NCBI GenBank assembly: GCA_945788625.1
Contig: CALZMQ010000016.1
Location: 1-64,000 of the forward strand
Length of the DNA: 64,000 nt
Source of the DNA: an uncultured Woeseiaceae bacterium
Lineage (GTDB): Bacteria; Pseudomonadota; Gammaproteobacteria; Steroidobacterales; Woeseiaceae
Direction: 5' to 3'
Below, one piece after another: positions 43,735-52,866 of the stretch. The notes beneath the pieces were generated by a model that saw only the letters and a list, made by a program, of their open reading frames with translations, was not told the origin of the DNA and ran no database searches. Both the position numbers and the translations under genes were made by a program. The first letter of the stretch is position 1; every line of letters begins with the position of its first letter.

Positions 43735-44130
43735 TTATTTGCGCTTCTCGCGGTAGCCGTACCCGATCTTCTCAATGGAGACGAGCACGCCACCCTCGAA
43801 CACTAGTCGGCGCATGAATTTTCGCGGGCCGAAGTTGTAGACATACTCGGTGACGACCACTTCCTGTCGAATAGCGCCGTAACCGGGGAAACGCTGCCCC
43901 GAAATACCGTGTCCATAGTGGCGCCGAATGGGCAGGTTGATATCGCGAACAGCGTATCCCAGGTGGCGCACAGTCGCAGGCTCGCCGCAGGCGCGGAGTA
44001 CCTGCTGCTCATGCATGTTCTCGATGACGATTTTGTTGCCACACCGGAAGGCGTGAGCGGGCGTTGTTGCTGCCAGCAACAGTCCGAGCAGAATCCCGGA
44101 CGCCGCGATCTGTCTAGTGCTGGTGTTCAT
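43735..44130 (-). CDS. DUF2845-type exported protein
   Basis: 131 residues with a signal peptide (SGILLGLLLAATTPAHA, cleaved before FRCG) and a mature domain FRCGNKIVIENMHEQQVLRACGEP with two cysteines and basic aromatic-rich segments (RRHYGHGISGQRFPGYG, YVYNFGPRKFMRRLVFEGG). The FRCGNKIV...V...CGEP pattern is that of DUF2845 proteins, which have no assigned function. The gene stands alone, divergent from gshA. Confidence 0.8.
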   Translation of the reverse strand: MNTSTRQIAASGILLGLLLAATTPAHAFRCGNKIVIENMHEQQVLRACGEPATVRHLGYAVRDINLPIRRHYGHGISGQRFPGYGAIRQEVVVTEYVYNFGPRKFMRRLVFEGGVLVSIEKIGYGYREKRK

Positions 44131-44340
44131 TTTGCTGCTCGCAACTGGTGCTCACTCTCTCGTTTCCGTCTCCCGATACAGTATACCAGAAGGCGAAATG
44201 CAGGCTACGTAATGCCGGCAGCAATGTCCGCCATGCAAGGCTGCGTGCACACGTGCGAATACCAGACAGACGCGGATGCAGCGCTTATGGTAAAACAGCA
44301 TGCGAGCCGAGGGTGGCGAACATATTCCAAAGGACAAGAA

Positions 44341-45909
44341 TTGAAACAGGGTTTCGAAAGGCGCCTGGCAGCGATTGCTGCGGAAAGTAAAACTGTGTTG
44401 TCCGGCGGGTTAAAGGGCGTCGAAAAGGAATCGTTGCGTGTGACCCGCCAAGGAACGCTGTCGGAAAAACCACACCCGGCCGGCCTCGGCTCAGCGTTGA
44501 CAAATCGGTACATCACCACGGACTTTTCGGAAGCGCTGCTCGAGTTCGTTACGCCGGCATTTCCGTCGACGTGGGAGGCGCTGCAGTGCCTCTGCGACAT
44601 TCACCAGTTTACGCAGGCGCAACTGAGCGAGGAATTGCTGTGGTCGGAAAGTATGCCGTGCCGGATTCCGGATGAGGCAGGCATTCCGCTGGCACGATAC
44701 GGATCGTCGAACGTGGGGCGCATGAAGACGATCTATCGTCGCGGCCTGGGCTATCGTTACGGCAGGCAGATGCAGGTCATCGCCGGCGTACATTTCAACT
44801 ATTCGCTTCCGGAATCCTTCTGGCCCGTTTATCAACAGGTACTTGGCGTCGACCGTGCCACGAAAGACTTCCGCTCGGATCACTACCTCGGGCTCATTCG
44901 CAACTTCCGGCGCATGGGATGGCTTGTGCTGTATCTGTTCGGGGCATCTCCGGCATTGTGCCGCTCGTTTGCTGGCAGCGCGGACGCTGGCCTGCAACAA
45001 CTCAATGCGGACACGTATTTCGAACCGCACGGCACGTCGCTGCGCATGAGCGATCTCGGCTACAACAATCAGAACCAGTCGCGCATCAGGATATCCCTCA
45101 ATAGCCTCGATGAGTACGTGCGCGACCTGAGTAAAGCGATTTGTACGGTCGAACCGATGTACGAGGCTATCGGCGTCAAGGTCGATGGCGAATACAGGCA
45201 GCTCAATGCCAACCTGCTGCAAATCGAGAACGAATTCTATTCTCCGGTACGGCCGAAGCGAGTGGCGGCGAGCGGTGAGCAACCCACGGCAGCGCTGCGC
45301 CGCGACGGAATCGAGTATGTCGAAATTCGTTCTCTGGACATCAATCCGTTCGATCCCGCCGGGATCAACCAGAACACCATGCGCTTCGTTGAGGCGTTTC
45401 TCATCTACTGCTTGCTCGAAGACTGCCCGAAGATCGATAACGCCGAGTTGGATGAGATCGGAAACAACCACACGGGGACGGCGAAACACGGCCGCGACGA
45501 CGCCTTTCGATTACAGAGGCGTGGCAAGCCGACAACCGTTAAGGAATGGGCCAGCGAGATACTGACCAATGTGCTCGCCGTCGCAGAAACGATCGACATC
45601 GTCGATGCAAGAGACGGTTACGCCGATTCCGTGCGGCTCATGCAGCAGCTCGTGGACGACCCGGAAGCGACCCCATCGGCGCGTGTGCTCGCCGACCTCG
45701 AGCAGACGCAAAGGAGCTTCTTCGAATTCGGGCAAACCCTGGCGCAATGCCACAGCGATTACTTCGCCTCCATTGCACCGCTCGAGGACGAGCGCGTCGA
45801 GGTTTTTCGTCAGGAGGCCACTGGCTCGTTGCGGCGCCAGCAGGAAATTGAGGCGGCCGACGACATCAGCCTCGACGAATACCTGCGCCGGTATTTCGCG
45901 AACTGCTGA
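44341..45909 (+). CDS. gshA: Glutamate-cysteine ligase
   Basis: First and rate-limiting step of glutathione synthesis. 522 residues from TTG 44341 (AAAGGACAAGAA upstream, good spacing), close to the 518 of E. coli; longer starts at an ATG at 44287 would add non-conserved residues. Conserved blocks: GVEKESLRV, TTDFSEALLEFVTP, GVHFNYS, LRMSDLGY, INPFDPAGIN. The start region 44131-44340 shows no sharp promoter I can defend. Confidence 0.93.
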   Translation: MKQGFERRLAAIAAESKTVLSGGLKGVEKESLRVTRQGTLSEKPHPAGLGSALTNRYITTDFSEALLEFVTPAFPSTWEALQCLCDIHQFTQAQLSEELLWSESMPCRIPDEAGIPLARYGSSNVGRMKTIYRRGLGYRYGRQMQVIAGVHFNYSLPESFWPVYQQVLGVDRATKDFRSDHYLGLIRNFRRMGWLVLYLFGASPALCRSFAGSADAGLQQLNADTYFEPHGTSLRMSDLGYNNQNQSRIRISLNSLDEYVRDLSKAICTVEPMYEAIGVKVDGEYRQLNANLLQIENEFYSPVRPKRVAASGEQPTAALRRDGIEYVEIRSLDINPFDPAGINQNTMRFVEAFLIYCLLEDCPKIDNAELDEIGNNHTGTAKHGRDDAFRLQRRGKPTTVKEWASEILTNVLAVAETIDIVDARDGYADSVRLMQQLVDDPEATPSARVLADLEQTQRSFFEFGQTLAQCHSDYFASIAPLEDERVEVFRQEATGSLRRQQEIEAADDISLDEYLRRYFANC

Positions 45910-46809
45910 TCAGAAAGGCAGGGGCACGCCGTATTCGTAAGCGTACTCACGATGCAATTTCTGCAGGCGCATCGTCGTCGGGCCGGGCGAACCGTCGCCA
46001 ATCTGTCGGCCGTCTGCTTCCAATACCGGCGTGAGTTCGCCCATCGTGCCGCTCGTAAAAACCTCATCGGCCGTATATACGTCCGTCAGCGAGAGATTCC
46101 GCTCTTCGGCAGGAATCGATTGCTCCGCACAGATTCTGAGGATCATTGCGCGCGTCAGACCCGGCAGGCAGCTGTCCGCGTGCGGGGTCAGCACCGTGCC
46201 GCCTCTCACCAGGAACAAATTCGTGTCGTTGGTTTCCGACACGAAACCCTGGACGTCGAGCATTATCGCGCTATCCATACCGGCGACATTGGCTTCGATC
46301 GAGGCCAGGATGTTGTTGAGAAGGTTGTTGTGGTGGATTTTCGAATCGAGGCATTGGGGTGTGTTGCGGCGCGTCGACGCCGTAATGACGCGAATGCCAT
46401 CGTCCGGGTAGACTGGTGGCTTCCACTCTGCAAGCACGATCAGCGTACATCCTGACTGGTTGAAGCTCGGATTCATCCCGGATGTTGTTTTCTCACCGCG
46501 CGTCAGCGTCAGGCGAATATGCGCATCGTCGGTCATGCCATTTGCCTGCAAGGTCGCGAAGATCGCGTCGCGGACGTGCTCAGAGCCTGGAACATCTGTG
46601 AACGCCAATGCGCGGGCCGAATCCTGCAGTCGCTCGAGATGGCCGTCAAGCTCGGCGATACGTCCATTGTAAACACGCAGGCCTTCCCAGACTGCATCAC
46701 CGCCCTGCACGACGCTGTCGAATACGGATACGGTCGCGTCCGCCCGCGGCCTCAGGACGCCGTTGACGTAAACGAGGATGTCGGCATTGCGGGGATCCGG
46801 AACGTTCAA
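45910..46809 (-). CDS. Class IV PLP aminotransferase (branched-chain / D-amino-acid type)
   Basis: 299 residues. Fold-IV signs: VYVNGVLRPRADATVSVFDSVVQGGDAVWEGLRVYNGRIAELDGHL (ends VYVNGVL, DGHL), the PLP-lysine in LDSKIHHNNLLN, the GFVSETNDTNLFLV glutamate motif and CLPGLTR. The start is TTG at 46809 with GGAGG 8 bases upstream, 4 bases after the stop of the sulfotransferase-like gene. Likely a transaminase for branched-chain or D-amino acids, but the tight pairing with a sulfotransferase-like protein suggests a special substrate. Confidence 0.85.
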   Translation of the reverse strand: MNVPDPRNADILVYVNGVLRPRADATVSVFDSVVQGGDAVWEGLRVYNGRIAELDGHLERLQDSARALAFTDVPGSEHVRDAIFATLQANGMTDDAHIRLTLTRGEKTTSGMNPSFNQSGCTLIVLAEWKPPVYPDDGIRVITASTRRNTPQCLDSKIHHNNLLNNILASIEANVAGMDSAIMLDVQGFVSETNDTNLFLVRGGTVLTPHADSCLPGLTRAMILRICAEQSIPAEERNLSLTDVYTADEVFTSGTMGELTPVLEADGRQIGDGSPGPTTMRLQKLHREYAYEYGVPLPF

Positions 46810-46812
46810 AGG

Positions 46813-47550
46813 CTAGCCTCCGTGGGCATTTGGTGTCAGTGCGAATTCGAACAACTTGTCGTACCAGGGTTTGCATTCGGCAAGCAGACCTTCGAGTTGT
46901 TCGGGGAATGCATGTTTTTGGCGGTAGGGTGCGAACCCGGTGCTGCGATGCACGGCATGATACCAATGCGGGGCCCAAATCCCGTCTTCGGCAATCGGGG
47001 CGGCACGCCAACTCAACATGGCCGGATCGAAGTCGAGTCCGAGGTGCCCACACAATTGCGTCAGCACGCCTTCCGGGTCCAGCAACAACTCACGCGAATC
47101 GACGATCGCCGGTGCCTGGCCTGCGGTGCGCAAATCGTTGAACAGCTGCCACTGCCGTTGCAGGCCGGTATCGGCCAGTTGCGCGTGCGGTACCTGGATA
47201 GTCAGCGACGGCAACATTTCGCGCGGATCGCGAATCAGGAAGATGTTGCTGGTCTCCTGCAGAAAACCGAGATCCAGATCGACAAGGTGGTGTGCCATAT
47301 GCTTGATAAACAGACGCAACGGCAGTTCCGTCCTTTGCCTCGCAATAAGCGCCCGCATAACTGCCGCCCCGTCGCAATTCATCGCGGCAATGACCTCGTC
47401 CCTGCCGGGATGGTCGGCACCGCTCGTCCGCAGGTAGTGGCCGTACAGCGGCTCATCAACGACCCGAACATCTTTGCGCTGGGCAAAGCTGTACATCAGG
47501 GCTGTTGATACGTTGCGTGGACCCGACCACAGGCAGATTGGCGTAGTCAA
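46813..47550 (-). CDS. Sulfotransferase-like P-loop protein coupled to the aminotransferase
   Basis: 245 residues from a TTG at 47550, with GGGAG 9 bases upstream; the frame extends further upstream into arginine-rich sequence that is not conserved. A P-loop-like PAPS-binding motif SGPRNVSTALMYSFAQR (about 8-24), DEPLYGHYL, and a second phosphate motif LIRDPREMLPS are present. This is the atypical sulfotransferase domain found in plants fused to a class IV aminotransferase (branched-chain-aminotransferase-like proteins). The reaction is unknown. It is separated from the aminotransferase start by 4 bases. Confidence 0.75.
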   Translation of the reverse strand: MTTPICLWSGPRNVSTALMYSFAQRKDVRVVDEPLYGHYLRTSGADHPGRDEVIAAMNCDGAAVMRALIARQRTELPLRLFIKHMAHHLVDLDLGFLQETSNIFLIRDPREMLPSLTIQVPHAQLADTGLQRQWQLFNDLRTAGQAPAIVDSRELLLDPEGVLTQLCGHLGLDFDPAMLSWRAAPIAEDGIWAPHWYHAVHRSTGFAPYRQKHAFPEQLEGLLAECKPWYDKLFEFALTPNAHGG

Positions 47551-47753
47551 TGTAGTGCGCTCCCGCCGTCCGTTTCGCCGGCCGCAGGATTGTAACGGCG
47601 TGGCGGGCGGGGCGAAAGCCCGCCCATGTGAGCGATTCTGCCTCAGGCGCGGCAATTGTTGTGCGGTCCGTCACAAAACGGGGTCTACCTGGTGTGACGC
47701 CCGGGCCAATTTAACTAAACTCAGCGCGTAAATCTGATTTTGCAGGCCTGTGC

Positions 47754-48347
47754 TTGCCGGATGGAAACGATTTGTTCAAGACGTTCATAACTGGAATCGT
47801 GCTTGGAGTTGCTGCGGCTGCCGGGGCACTGTACGCATTTCCCGCGGTCGATCAAATTCGCGAGGCGTCGATAGTTTCGGTTGCTGCCAACGGGGGCAAT
47901 ACCGAATCGTTTCATGTCAACGTGCCGATGGACCGGGTAATGGTAGGGGCGCCTGGACAGAAACAGCCTCTGCCAGTCGGGATGGAATGGCCGGCGGACG
48001 AGTTGCTCAGCGACGTCCGCGTCGAACTCTTCAAGGTGAGGAACGCGCGCGACACTGTCATCGGTGTCGCCTCGAGAACCGCAGCCAGGGACGGCGATGT
48101 CCAGATTATCGACTGGGTCCTGCACCTGCCCGCACGTGGCTCGGTATTTGTGAACATGCAGCCACAGGCGACTGCGGGCGGTTATCGCAAGGGCGAGTTG
48201 CGCGCCGGGTCGCGCGAGTTTGCGCCTTTGCACGGGCACATGACGGAGCGCTGGGTCCCGGACACCTCGGGCGATGAGGATGCGCCGGCCGGGCGCATCG
48301 AATTGCTGGCGACTTACGTTGGCAAACCGGAACCGGAAACGCTGTGA
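47754..48347 (+). CDS. Membrane-anchored protein of unknown function 1
   Basis: 197 residues. One N-terminal hydrophobic helix (FITGIVLGVAAAAGALYAFPA, about 10-30), then a soluble region of mixed alpha/beta (SFHVNVPMDRVMV, DWVLHLPARGSVFVNMQP). The frame opens at TTG 47754; TTG 47772 is another possible start. No homologue is recognised. Its stop overlaps the next gene's ATG (TGATG), and the two proteins share the layout anchor plus a similar LPxRGSxF(V/I) motif, suggesting a related pair. Confidence 0.6.
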   Translation: MPDGNDLFKTFITGIVLGVAAAAGALYAFPAVDQIREASIVSVAANGGNTESFHVNVPMDRVMVGAPGQKQPLPVGMEWPADELLSDVRVELFKVRNARDTVIGVASRTAARDGDVQIIDWVLHLPARGSVFVNMQPQATAGGYRKGELRAGSREFAPLHGHMTERWVPDTSGDEDAPAGRIELLATYVGKPEPETL

Positions 48348-49081
48348 TGAAGTACGTGATTGCATTGCTGCTCGGGTTGCTCGTTGGTGTGGTGGTGTTT
48401 GCCGCGGGCATGATCTACAACCCGTTCATTGTGGATCGCGGTCTGTCGCCGTTATCCGTGACCGACGCCAAGGTCATCACCCTGAACTACTCCGGCGTAC
48501 CTGCTGATGCGATCGTGTTCACCAACGACGGCGAGTCCCGGCAGAGGCCGCATCCGGATAAAGTCCTGCAGTTGTGGGAGGCACCCATACGCCAGACCAG
48601 CGCGATGGCGACCGTGATGCGCGACGCACGCAGCCAGACCGCCGGTCTCGGTATCAAATTCTCGTCGCGATCGGAGCGCACGCGACTGCTGCACGGTGAG
48701 GCATTGACCGACAGTGTCTGGTACATCTATTTGCCGGGCCGCGGCAGCCTGTTCATCGAGCAGTCCGAAAACTACTGGCCGTTCCTGCGAGAGGTCGTAT
48801 TTCCTGCCTATCGCAGTTCCGCGAACAAGTGGAAGGGCATGTGGCTGGGCGACACTACCGCGGGACCCGGCGCGCTGGGCACGGCCGCGGTAACCGGCGG
48901 GTCGGGTTCTTTGCGTGGACTCAAAATGAACGGCGTAGAGTCGCTGTCGGCGCGCGCCTACTCCGTCGATGAAGGGCCGATTTCCGTCGAAGGGCGCCTG
49001 CTCATCGAAATGCCCGAAGCCGAGTTGGCCGACGACGATCTCGAGGCTGCGGAGCTCGACGCGCGCGCATCCCGCGAATAG
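48347..49081 (+). CDS. Membrane-anchored protein of unknown function 2
   Basis: 244 residues from ATG 48347 (overlapping the previous stop). N-terminal membrane helix MKYVIALLLGLLVGVVVFAAG, then a soluble domain with IYLPGRGSLFIEQSENYWPF, which resembles LPARGSVFVNMQP in the preceding protein. The C-terminus is acidic (LADDDLEAAELDARASRE). The function is unknown. It faces the flavoprotein gene across 13 bases. Confidence 0.6.
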   Translation: MKYVIALLLGLLVGVVVFAAGMIYNPFIVDRGLSPLSVTDAKVITLNYSGVPADAIVFTNDGESRQRPHPDKVLQLWEAPIRQTSAMATVMRDARSQTAGLGIKFSSRSERTRLLHGEALTDSVWYIYLPGRGSLFIEQSENYWPFLREVVFPAYRSSANKWKGMWLGDTTAGPGALGTAAVTGGSGSLRGLKMNGVESLSARAYSVDEGPISVEGRLLIEMPEAELADDDLEAAELDARASRE

Positions 49082-49094
49082 CCGTCGGGCTTTC

Positions 49095-50318
49095 TCAAAG
49101 CCCGGCGAACATCTCTTTCAGCGGCGTTTCGGTGTCCGCCAGGGTTTCAACCGGGATCACGGCATGTGCCGCGATCAGCGGTTTCGACTGCATGAATTCG
49201 CGCGGCGAATTAACGGCATCGCAGGCGATCAATTGCCCTTCTTTCAGGTACAGGCAGGCGAAAGATTTCTCGGCCGGATTGCCGCGTATCACGATGTCGT
49301 CGTACCCCTCCGACAGGCCGGCAATCTGCAGTTTCAGGTCGTACTGATCAGACCAGAACCAGGGTACCTGCGAATAATGCGCGTCTGTGCCGCACAGGTT
49401 GCTTGCCGCTGTTTTGGCCTGCTCGACGGCATTGTGCACGGATTCGAGCCGTAGTTGTCGCCCGAAGATCTCGTTCGGGTGCGACGTACAGTCGCCCACA
49501 GCGTAAATGTCGCTGTCCCCGGTTCGGCAATGGTCATCGACCAGTATACCGTTGCTGACTTCGAGACCGGCCTGCTCCGCCAGAGCCGTATTGGGAGTGA
49601 TGCCGACGCCCACGACGACGAAGTCCGCCGGGATACTCTCGCCATCGGCGGTCTCGACGCTCTTCACGCGTTTCTTGCCGCGCAGTGCTGCGACTTCGGT
49701 CGAGAGCCGCAATTTTACGCCGTGATTGGCGTGTTCGATCTGGTAAAAATCGGAAATCTCAGGCGACACGGCGCGACTCATGACGCGATCCACCATTTCG
49801 ACCACGGTTACGTCGAGACGCTGCGTACGTGCGACGGCGGCAACCTCCAGGCCGATGTAGCCACCGCCTATGACGACCAGCCTGCGGGCGATGTCCATTT
49901 CGTCACGGATACCCTCCACGTCCGCGATGTTGCGCAGGTAGTGCACGCCTTTCAGATCCATACCCTCGACCGGCAATTGCCTGACACTCGCTCCGAGTGC
50001 CAGTACCAGTTTGTCATAGGGAATGTCGTCGCCATCGTCGATCTCGAGGGTCTTCTTCTTCCGGTCGATTGCGGTGACCGTCGTCTGCAGCCGCAGCTCG
50101 ATTCCAGGATCGTCATAGAAGCTCGCGGGTTTGACGTATAGGCGTTCCGGCGGCAACTCGCCGGCGAGGAATTTCTTCGAAAGCGGCGGCCGTTGATAGG
50201 GCAGGTGAGGTTCGTCGCCGACGAGAACGATCTGTCCGTCGAACTTTAGCTGGCGCAAGCTGACGACAACCTGGCCGGCGGCGTGTCCCGCGCCCGCGAT
50301 TACGATTTTTTCCGTCAC
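49095..50318 (-). CDS. FAD-dependent NAD(P)H:ferredoxin/rubredoxin reductase-like oxidoreductase
   Basis: 407 residues with FAD-binding GAGHAAGQVVVSLRQLKFDG (given by its ends GAGHAAG and LKFDG), second Rossmann GGGYIGLEVAAVARTQRLDV (VIGGGYIGLEVA), ATG-like DFVVVGVGITPNTAL, and YAVGDCTSHPN. The C-terminal reductase domain (WSDQYDLKLQIAGLS) is that of putidaredoxin/rubredoxin/ferredoxin reductases of dioxygenase systems. The electron acceptor is unknown; the 2-oxoacid:ferredoxin oxidoreductase cluster is 9 kb away. The short spacing from the upstream permease suggests independent transcription. Confidence 0.88.
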   Translation of the reverse strand: MTEKIVIAGAGHAAGQVVVSLRQLKFDGQIVLVGDEPHLPYQRPPLSKKFLAGELPPERLYVKPASFYDDPGIELRLQTTVTAIDRKKKTLEIDDGDDIPYDKLVLALGASVRQLPVEGMDLKGVHYLRNIADVEGIRDEMDIARRLVVIGGGYIGLEVAAVARTQRLDVTVVEMVDRVMSRAVSPEISDFYQIEHANHGVKLRLSTEVAALRGKKRVKSVETADGESIPADFVVVGVGITPNTALAEQAGLEVSNGILVDDHCRTGDSDIYAVGDCTSHPNEIFGRQLRLESVHNAVEQAKTAASNLCGTDAHYSQVPWFWSDQYDLKLQIAGLSEGYDDIVIRGNPAEKSFACLYLKEGQLIACDAVNSPREFMQSKPLIAAHAVIPVETLADTETPLKEMFAGL

Positions 50319-50369
50319 CCTGTCACTCCTCGCACGCCTGATTCTGTATCTATGAACATTCGAAGGAAC

Positions 50370-52733
50370 TCACACGGCGGTCAACGGCCACATGATCGGC
50401 AGCAGTACCATGACCGTGATAAACACGACGATGGTGAGCGGAACGCCGAGCTTCAGGTAGTCGATGAAACGATAACCGCCCGGACCCATGACCAGGATAT
50501 TGGCTGGATGCGAGATCGGGCTCGTGAAGCTCGCGGAGGCGGCCATCGCGACGGCCATCATTGCCGTCTCGGGGGAGAGGCCCATGTCCGACATTGCTGA
50601 AATCACGATAGGCGACATCAACACGACCAGTGCCGCCGTCGGAATGATCATCGTCGCCATAGCCGTCAGGACATAGAGGCCCATAATCACCGGCCACGGG
50701 CCGGCCTCGCCGAGGAGGTTCATTACCTGGCCCGCGAGGTACGTGGCGGCTCCGGTGTCCTGCATCGCCGTTCCGAGTGGCAGCATGCCGGCGATCAGGA
50801 ATATCGCGCGCCAGTCGATCGAGCGATAGGCCTGTTCCATGTTGAGACAGCCGGTGAGCACCATGATCGTTCCGCCGATGACCGCCGAAATGGAGATGGG
50901 CGCATAACCGAGCATTACGGTGACCACGACGCCGAACATGATCGCAGCGGCAAGCGGTGCACGGCGCGTGTCCGGCGGTTCCTGACCAAGGGGCGTCAGG
51001 ATCAGGAAATCCGAATCCGAGGACAATAGCTGCAGCCGATCGCGCGGGCCCAGCAGCAGCAACGCGTCGCCGACCTGCAGGCGTTCATCCGCGAGTTCCG
51101 TGCCTACCGTTTCACCTTCCCGCCATATCCCGGCCAGTTCGATGCCATAGCGCTCGCGGAAGTTGAGCTCACCGACGCTCCTGCCGGCGAGCGTGCTGCG
51201 CGGATCGAGCGTTGCGTCCATCAGCGTAAGTCGTTCGGATTCGAACGCGGACACGTTCGCCGGGACCTTGGTGTCGATATCGAGTTCCTGCAGACCTCGC
51301 AGAACGTCGAGGTCGCCGTGCTGTCCTTCGATCAGGAGCAGGTCGCCGCCCAGCAAAACCTCGTCGCCGCGCGGCATCACATTGAGTTCGCCGTCGCGGA
51401 AGATGGCGAGGATGCGAAAATCGAACACCTCCGCCAGGCGGCTTTTCTGCAGTGTCTCCTCGGCCAGGCCGCTGTGTTTCGGTAGCCGCACGACGAACAT
51501 CCTTTCGTCGGCGTGATATTTCTCGGCCAGTTGCTCGGGCGTGAAAATCTCCACGCTGCTGAAGTCCGGGAATTTTTCGAGCTCTGCCACCGACTCGACC
51601 TCACCCTGCACCAGCACCCTGTCGCCGGCTTTGATAGGAATGTAGGCAAGATTGGTCAGTCGATATGCGTCCCGGCGCAGCAGTCCGACAACGGCGACGT
51701 CGAAGCGCGTGCGAAACGCTGCGTGCCGCACCAGTTCGGAGACCACCGGCGACCCGTCCGCGATCGTCACCGATGCGTACACGACTTTCGAGGCGACCAT
51801 CGACTTGAGGACCGGCGCCTCGCGTTCGATGACGAGGTCGCTCCAGCGCCTGAGTTCACGGAACTGGTCGAGCCGGCCCTGCACCAGGATGCCGTCACCC
51901 GCGCGGATCACGGTTTGACGGCCCGGCAGCGTCTCACTGCGGCCATCACGAATCAGCGACAGGATGATCAGCCCCGTGGAGGCTCCAATGCGGCTTTCCG
52001 CGAGCGTCTTCCCGACCAGTATGGAATCGGTCGGAACACGCATCATGAAGGTGCGTTCCTGGAGTTTGTAACGCGCGCGAAGACTGCGCTGACTCACGTG
52101 CTTGCCACCTTTTTCGGCGCGCTTTTTCGGCAGCAAGAGTCGACCCAGCAACGCGACAAACAACACGCCGGTAACCATTACCGCGCCACCGAGCGGCGTG
52201 AAATCGAACAGCTCGAACGGCGGGATGCCGTTTTGCTGCATGGATTCGGCGATCAGCAGGTTGGGCGGCGTGCCGATCAGGGTCATCAGGCCGCCCAGCA
52301 GGGTCGAGTAAGCGAGCGGCATCAGCAGTCTCGATGCCGGAATCCGGGTTCGTCGTGCGACTCCGACCACGACGGGCAGCATGAGCGCGGCGACGCCGAT
52401 GTTGTTCATGAATGCCGACAGCACGGCACCGGTAATCATGATGACCAGGATCATCGGCATTTCGCGCGCGCCGCCGATGCGCATTACCTGGCGGCCTATG
52501 ATGTCGGCGATTCCGGTACGCGTGAGCCCTTCGCTCAGGATGAACATGGCCCAGACAGTAATGACGGCGCTGTTGCTAAAGCCCGCGAACGCCTCGGTCG
52601 AATCGACGAGGCCGAAAACCGCGAGCGCGCCCAGGACCAGCAATGCGACGAGGTCCATGCGAATGACCTCGCTGATAAAAAGTACCAGCGAAATGGCCAG
52701 GATGCCCAGGACCAGTGCAATCTCGAAGGTCAT
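50370..52733 (-). CDS. SLC13-family permease with four RCK_C (TrkA-C) domains
   Basis: 787 residues. The N-terminal half (1 to about 205) and C-terminal part (about 590-787) hold the SLC13/ArsB-type membrane domain (SAFMNNIGVAALMLPVVVG, TLIGTPPNLLIAES). The cytoplasmic middle contains four consecutive RCK_C-type modules, each ending in GD-hydrophobic-LVQG-like strands (AGDGILVQG, AGDRVLVQG, GGDLLLIEG, VGDALLLLG). Most relatives have two. Anion transport (sulfate, dicarboxylate) is predicted, with gating by bound ligand. Confidence 0.88.
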   Translation of the reverse strand: MTFEIALVLGILAISLVLFISEVIRMDLVALLVLGALAVFGLVDSTEAFAGFSNSAVITVWAMFILSEGLTRTGIADIIGRQVMRIGGAREMPMILVIMITGAVLSAFMNNIGVAALMLPVVVGVARRTRIPASRLLMPLAYSTLLGGLMTLIGTPPNLLIAESMQQNGIPPFELFDFTPLGGAVMVTGVLFVALLGRLLLPKKRAEKGGKHVSQRSLRARYKLQERTFMMRVPTDSILVGKTLAESRIGASTGLIILSLIRDGRSETLPGRQTVIRAGDGILVQGRLDQFRELRRWSDLVIEREAPVLKSMVASKVVYASVTIADGSPVVSELVRHAAFRTRFDVAVVGLLRRDAYRLTNLAYIPIKAGDRVLVQGEVESVAELEKFPDFSSVEIFTPEQLAEKYHADERMFVVRLPKHSGLAEETLQKSRLAEVFDFRILAIFRDGELNVMPRGDEVLLGGDLLLIEGQHGDLDVLRGLQELDIDTKVPANVSAFESERLTLMDATLDPRSTLAGRSVGELNFRERYGIELAGIWREGETVGTELADERLQVGDALLLLGPRDRLQLLSSDSDFLILTPLGQEPPDTRRAPLAAAIMFGVVVTVMLGYAPISISAVIGGTIMVLTGCLNMEQAYRSIDWRAIFLIAGMLPLGTAMQDTGAATYLAGQVMNLLGEAGPWPVIMGLYVLTAMATMIIPTAALVVLMSPIVISAMSDMGLSPETAMMAVAMAASASFTSPISHPANILVMGPGGYRFIDYLKLGVPLTIVVFITVMVLLPIMWPLTAV

Positions 52734-52866
52734 TCAGTCAATCTTCAGGTGGGTCGCGACGTAGTTGTTGAAATTCCTACCGTTTATACACGACCTTGGC
52801 TCAAAAGCGCAGCGCCGCGGGCGTTGCGCATGCAATGCCCGACAGACTTGTGCAAGTATTGCCGCC

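Noticed and set aside
49086..49104. CGGGCTTT / AAAGCCCG hairpin as a terminator between convergent genes
   Set aside because: Short stem without a T-run and overlapping the end of the flavoprotein gene; not convincing.
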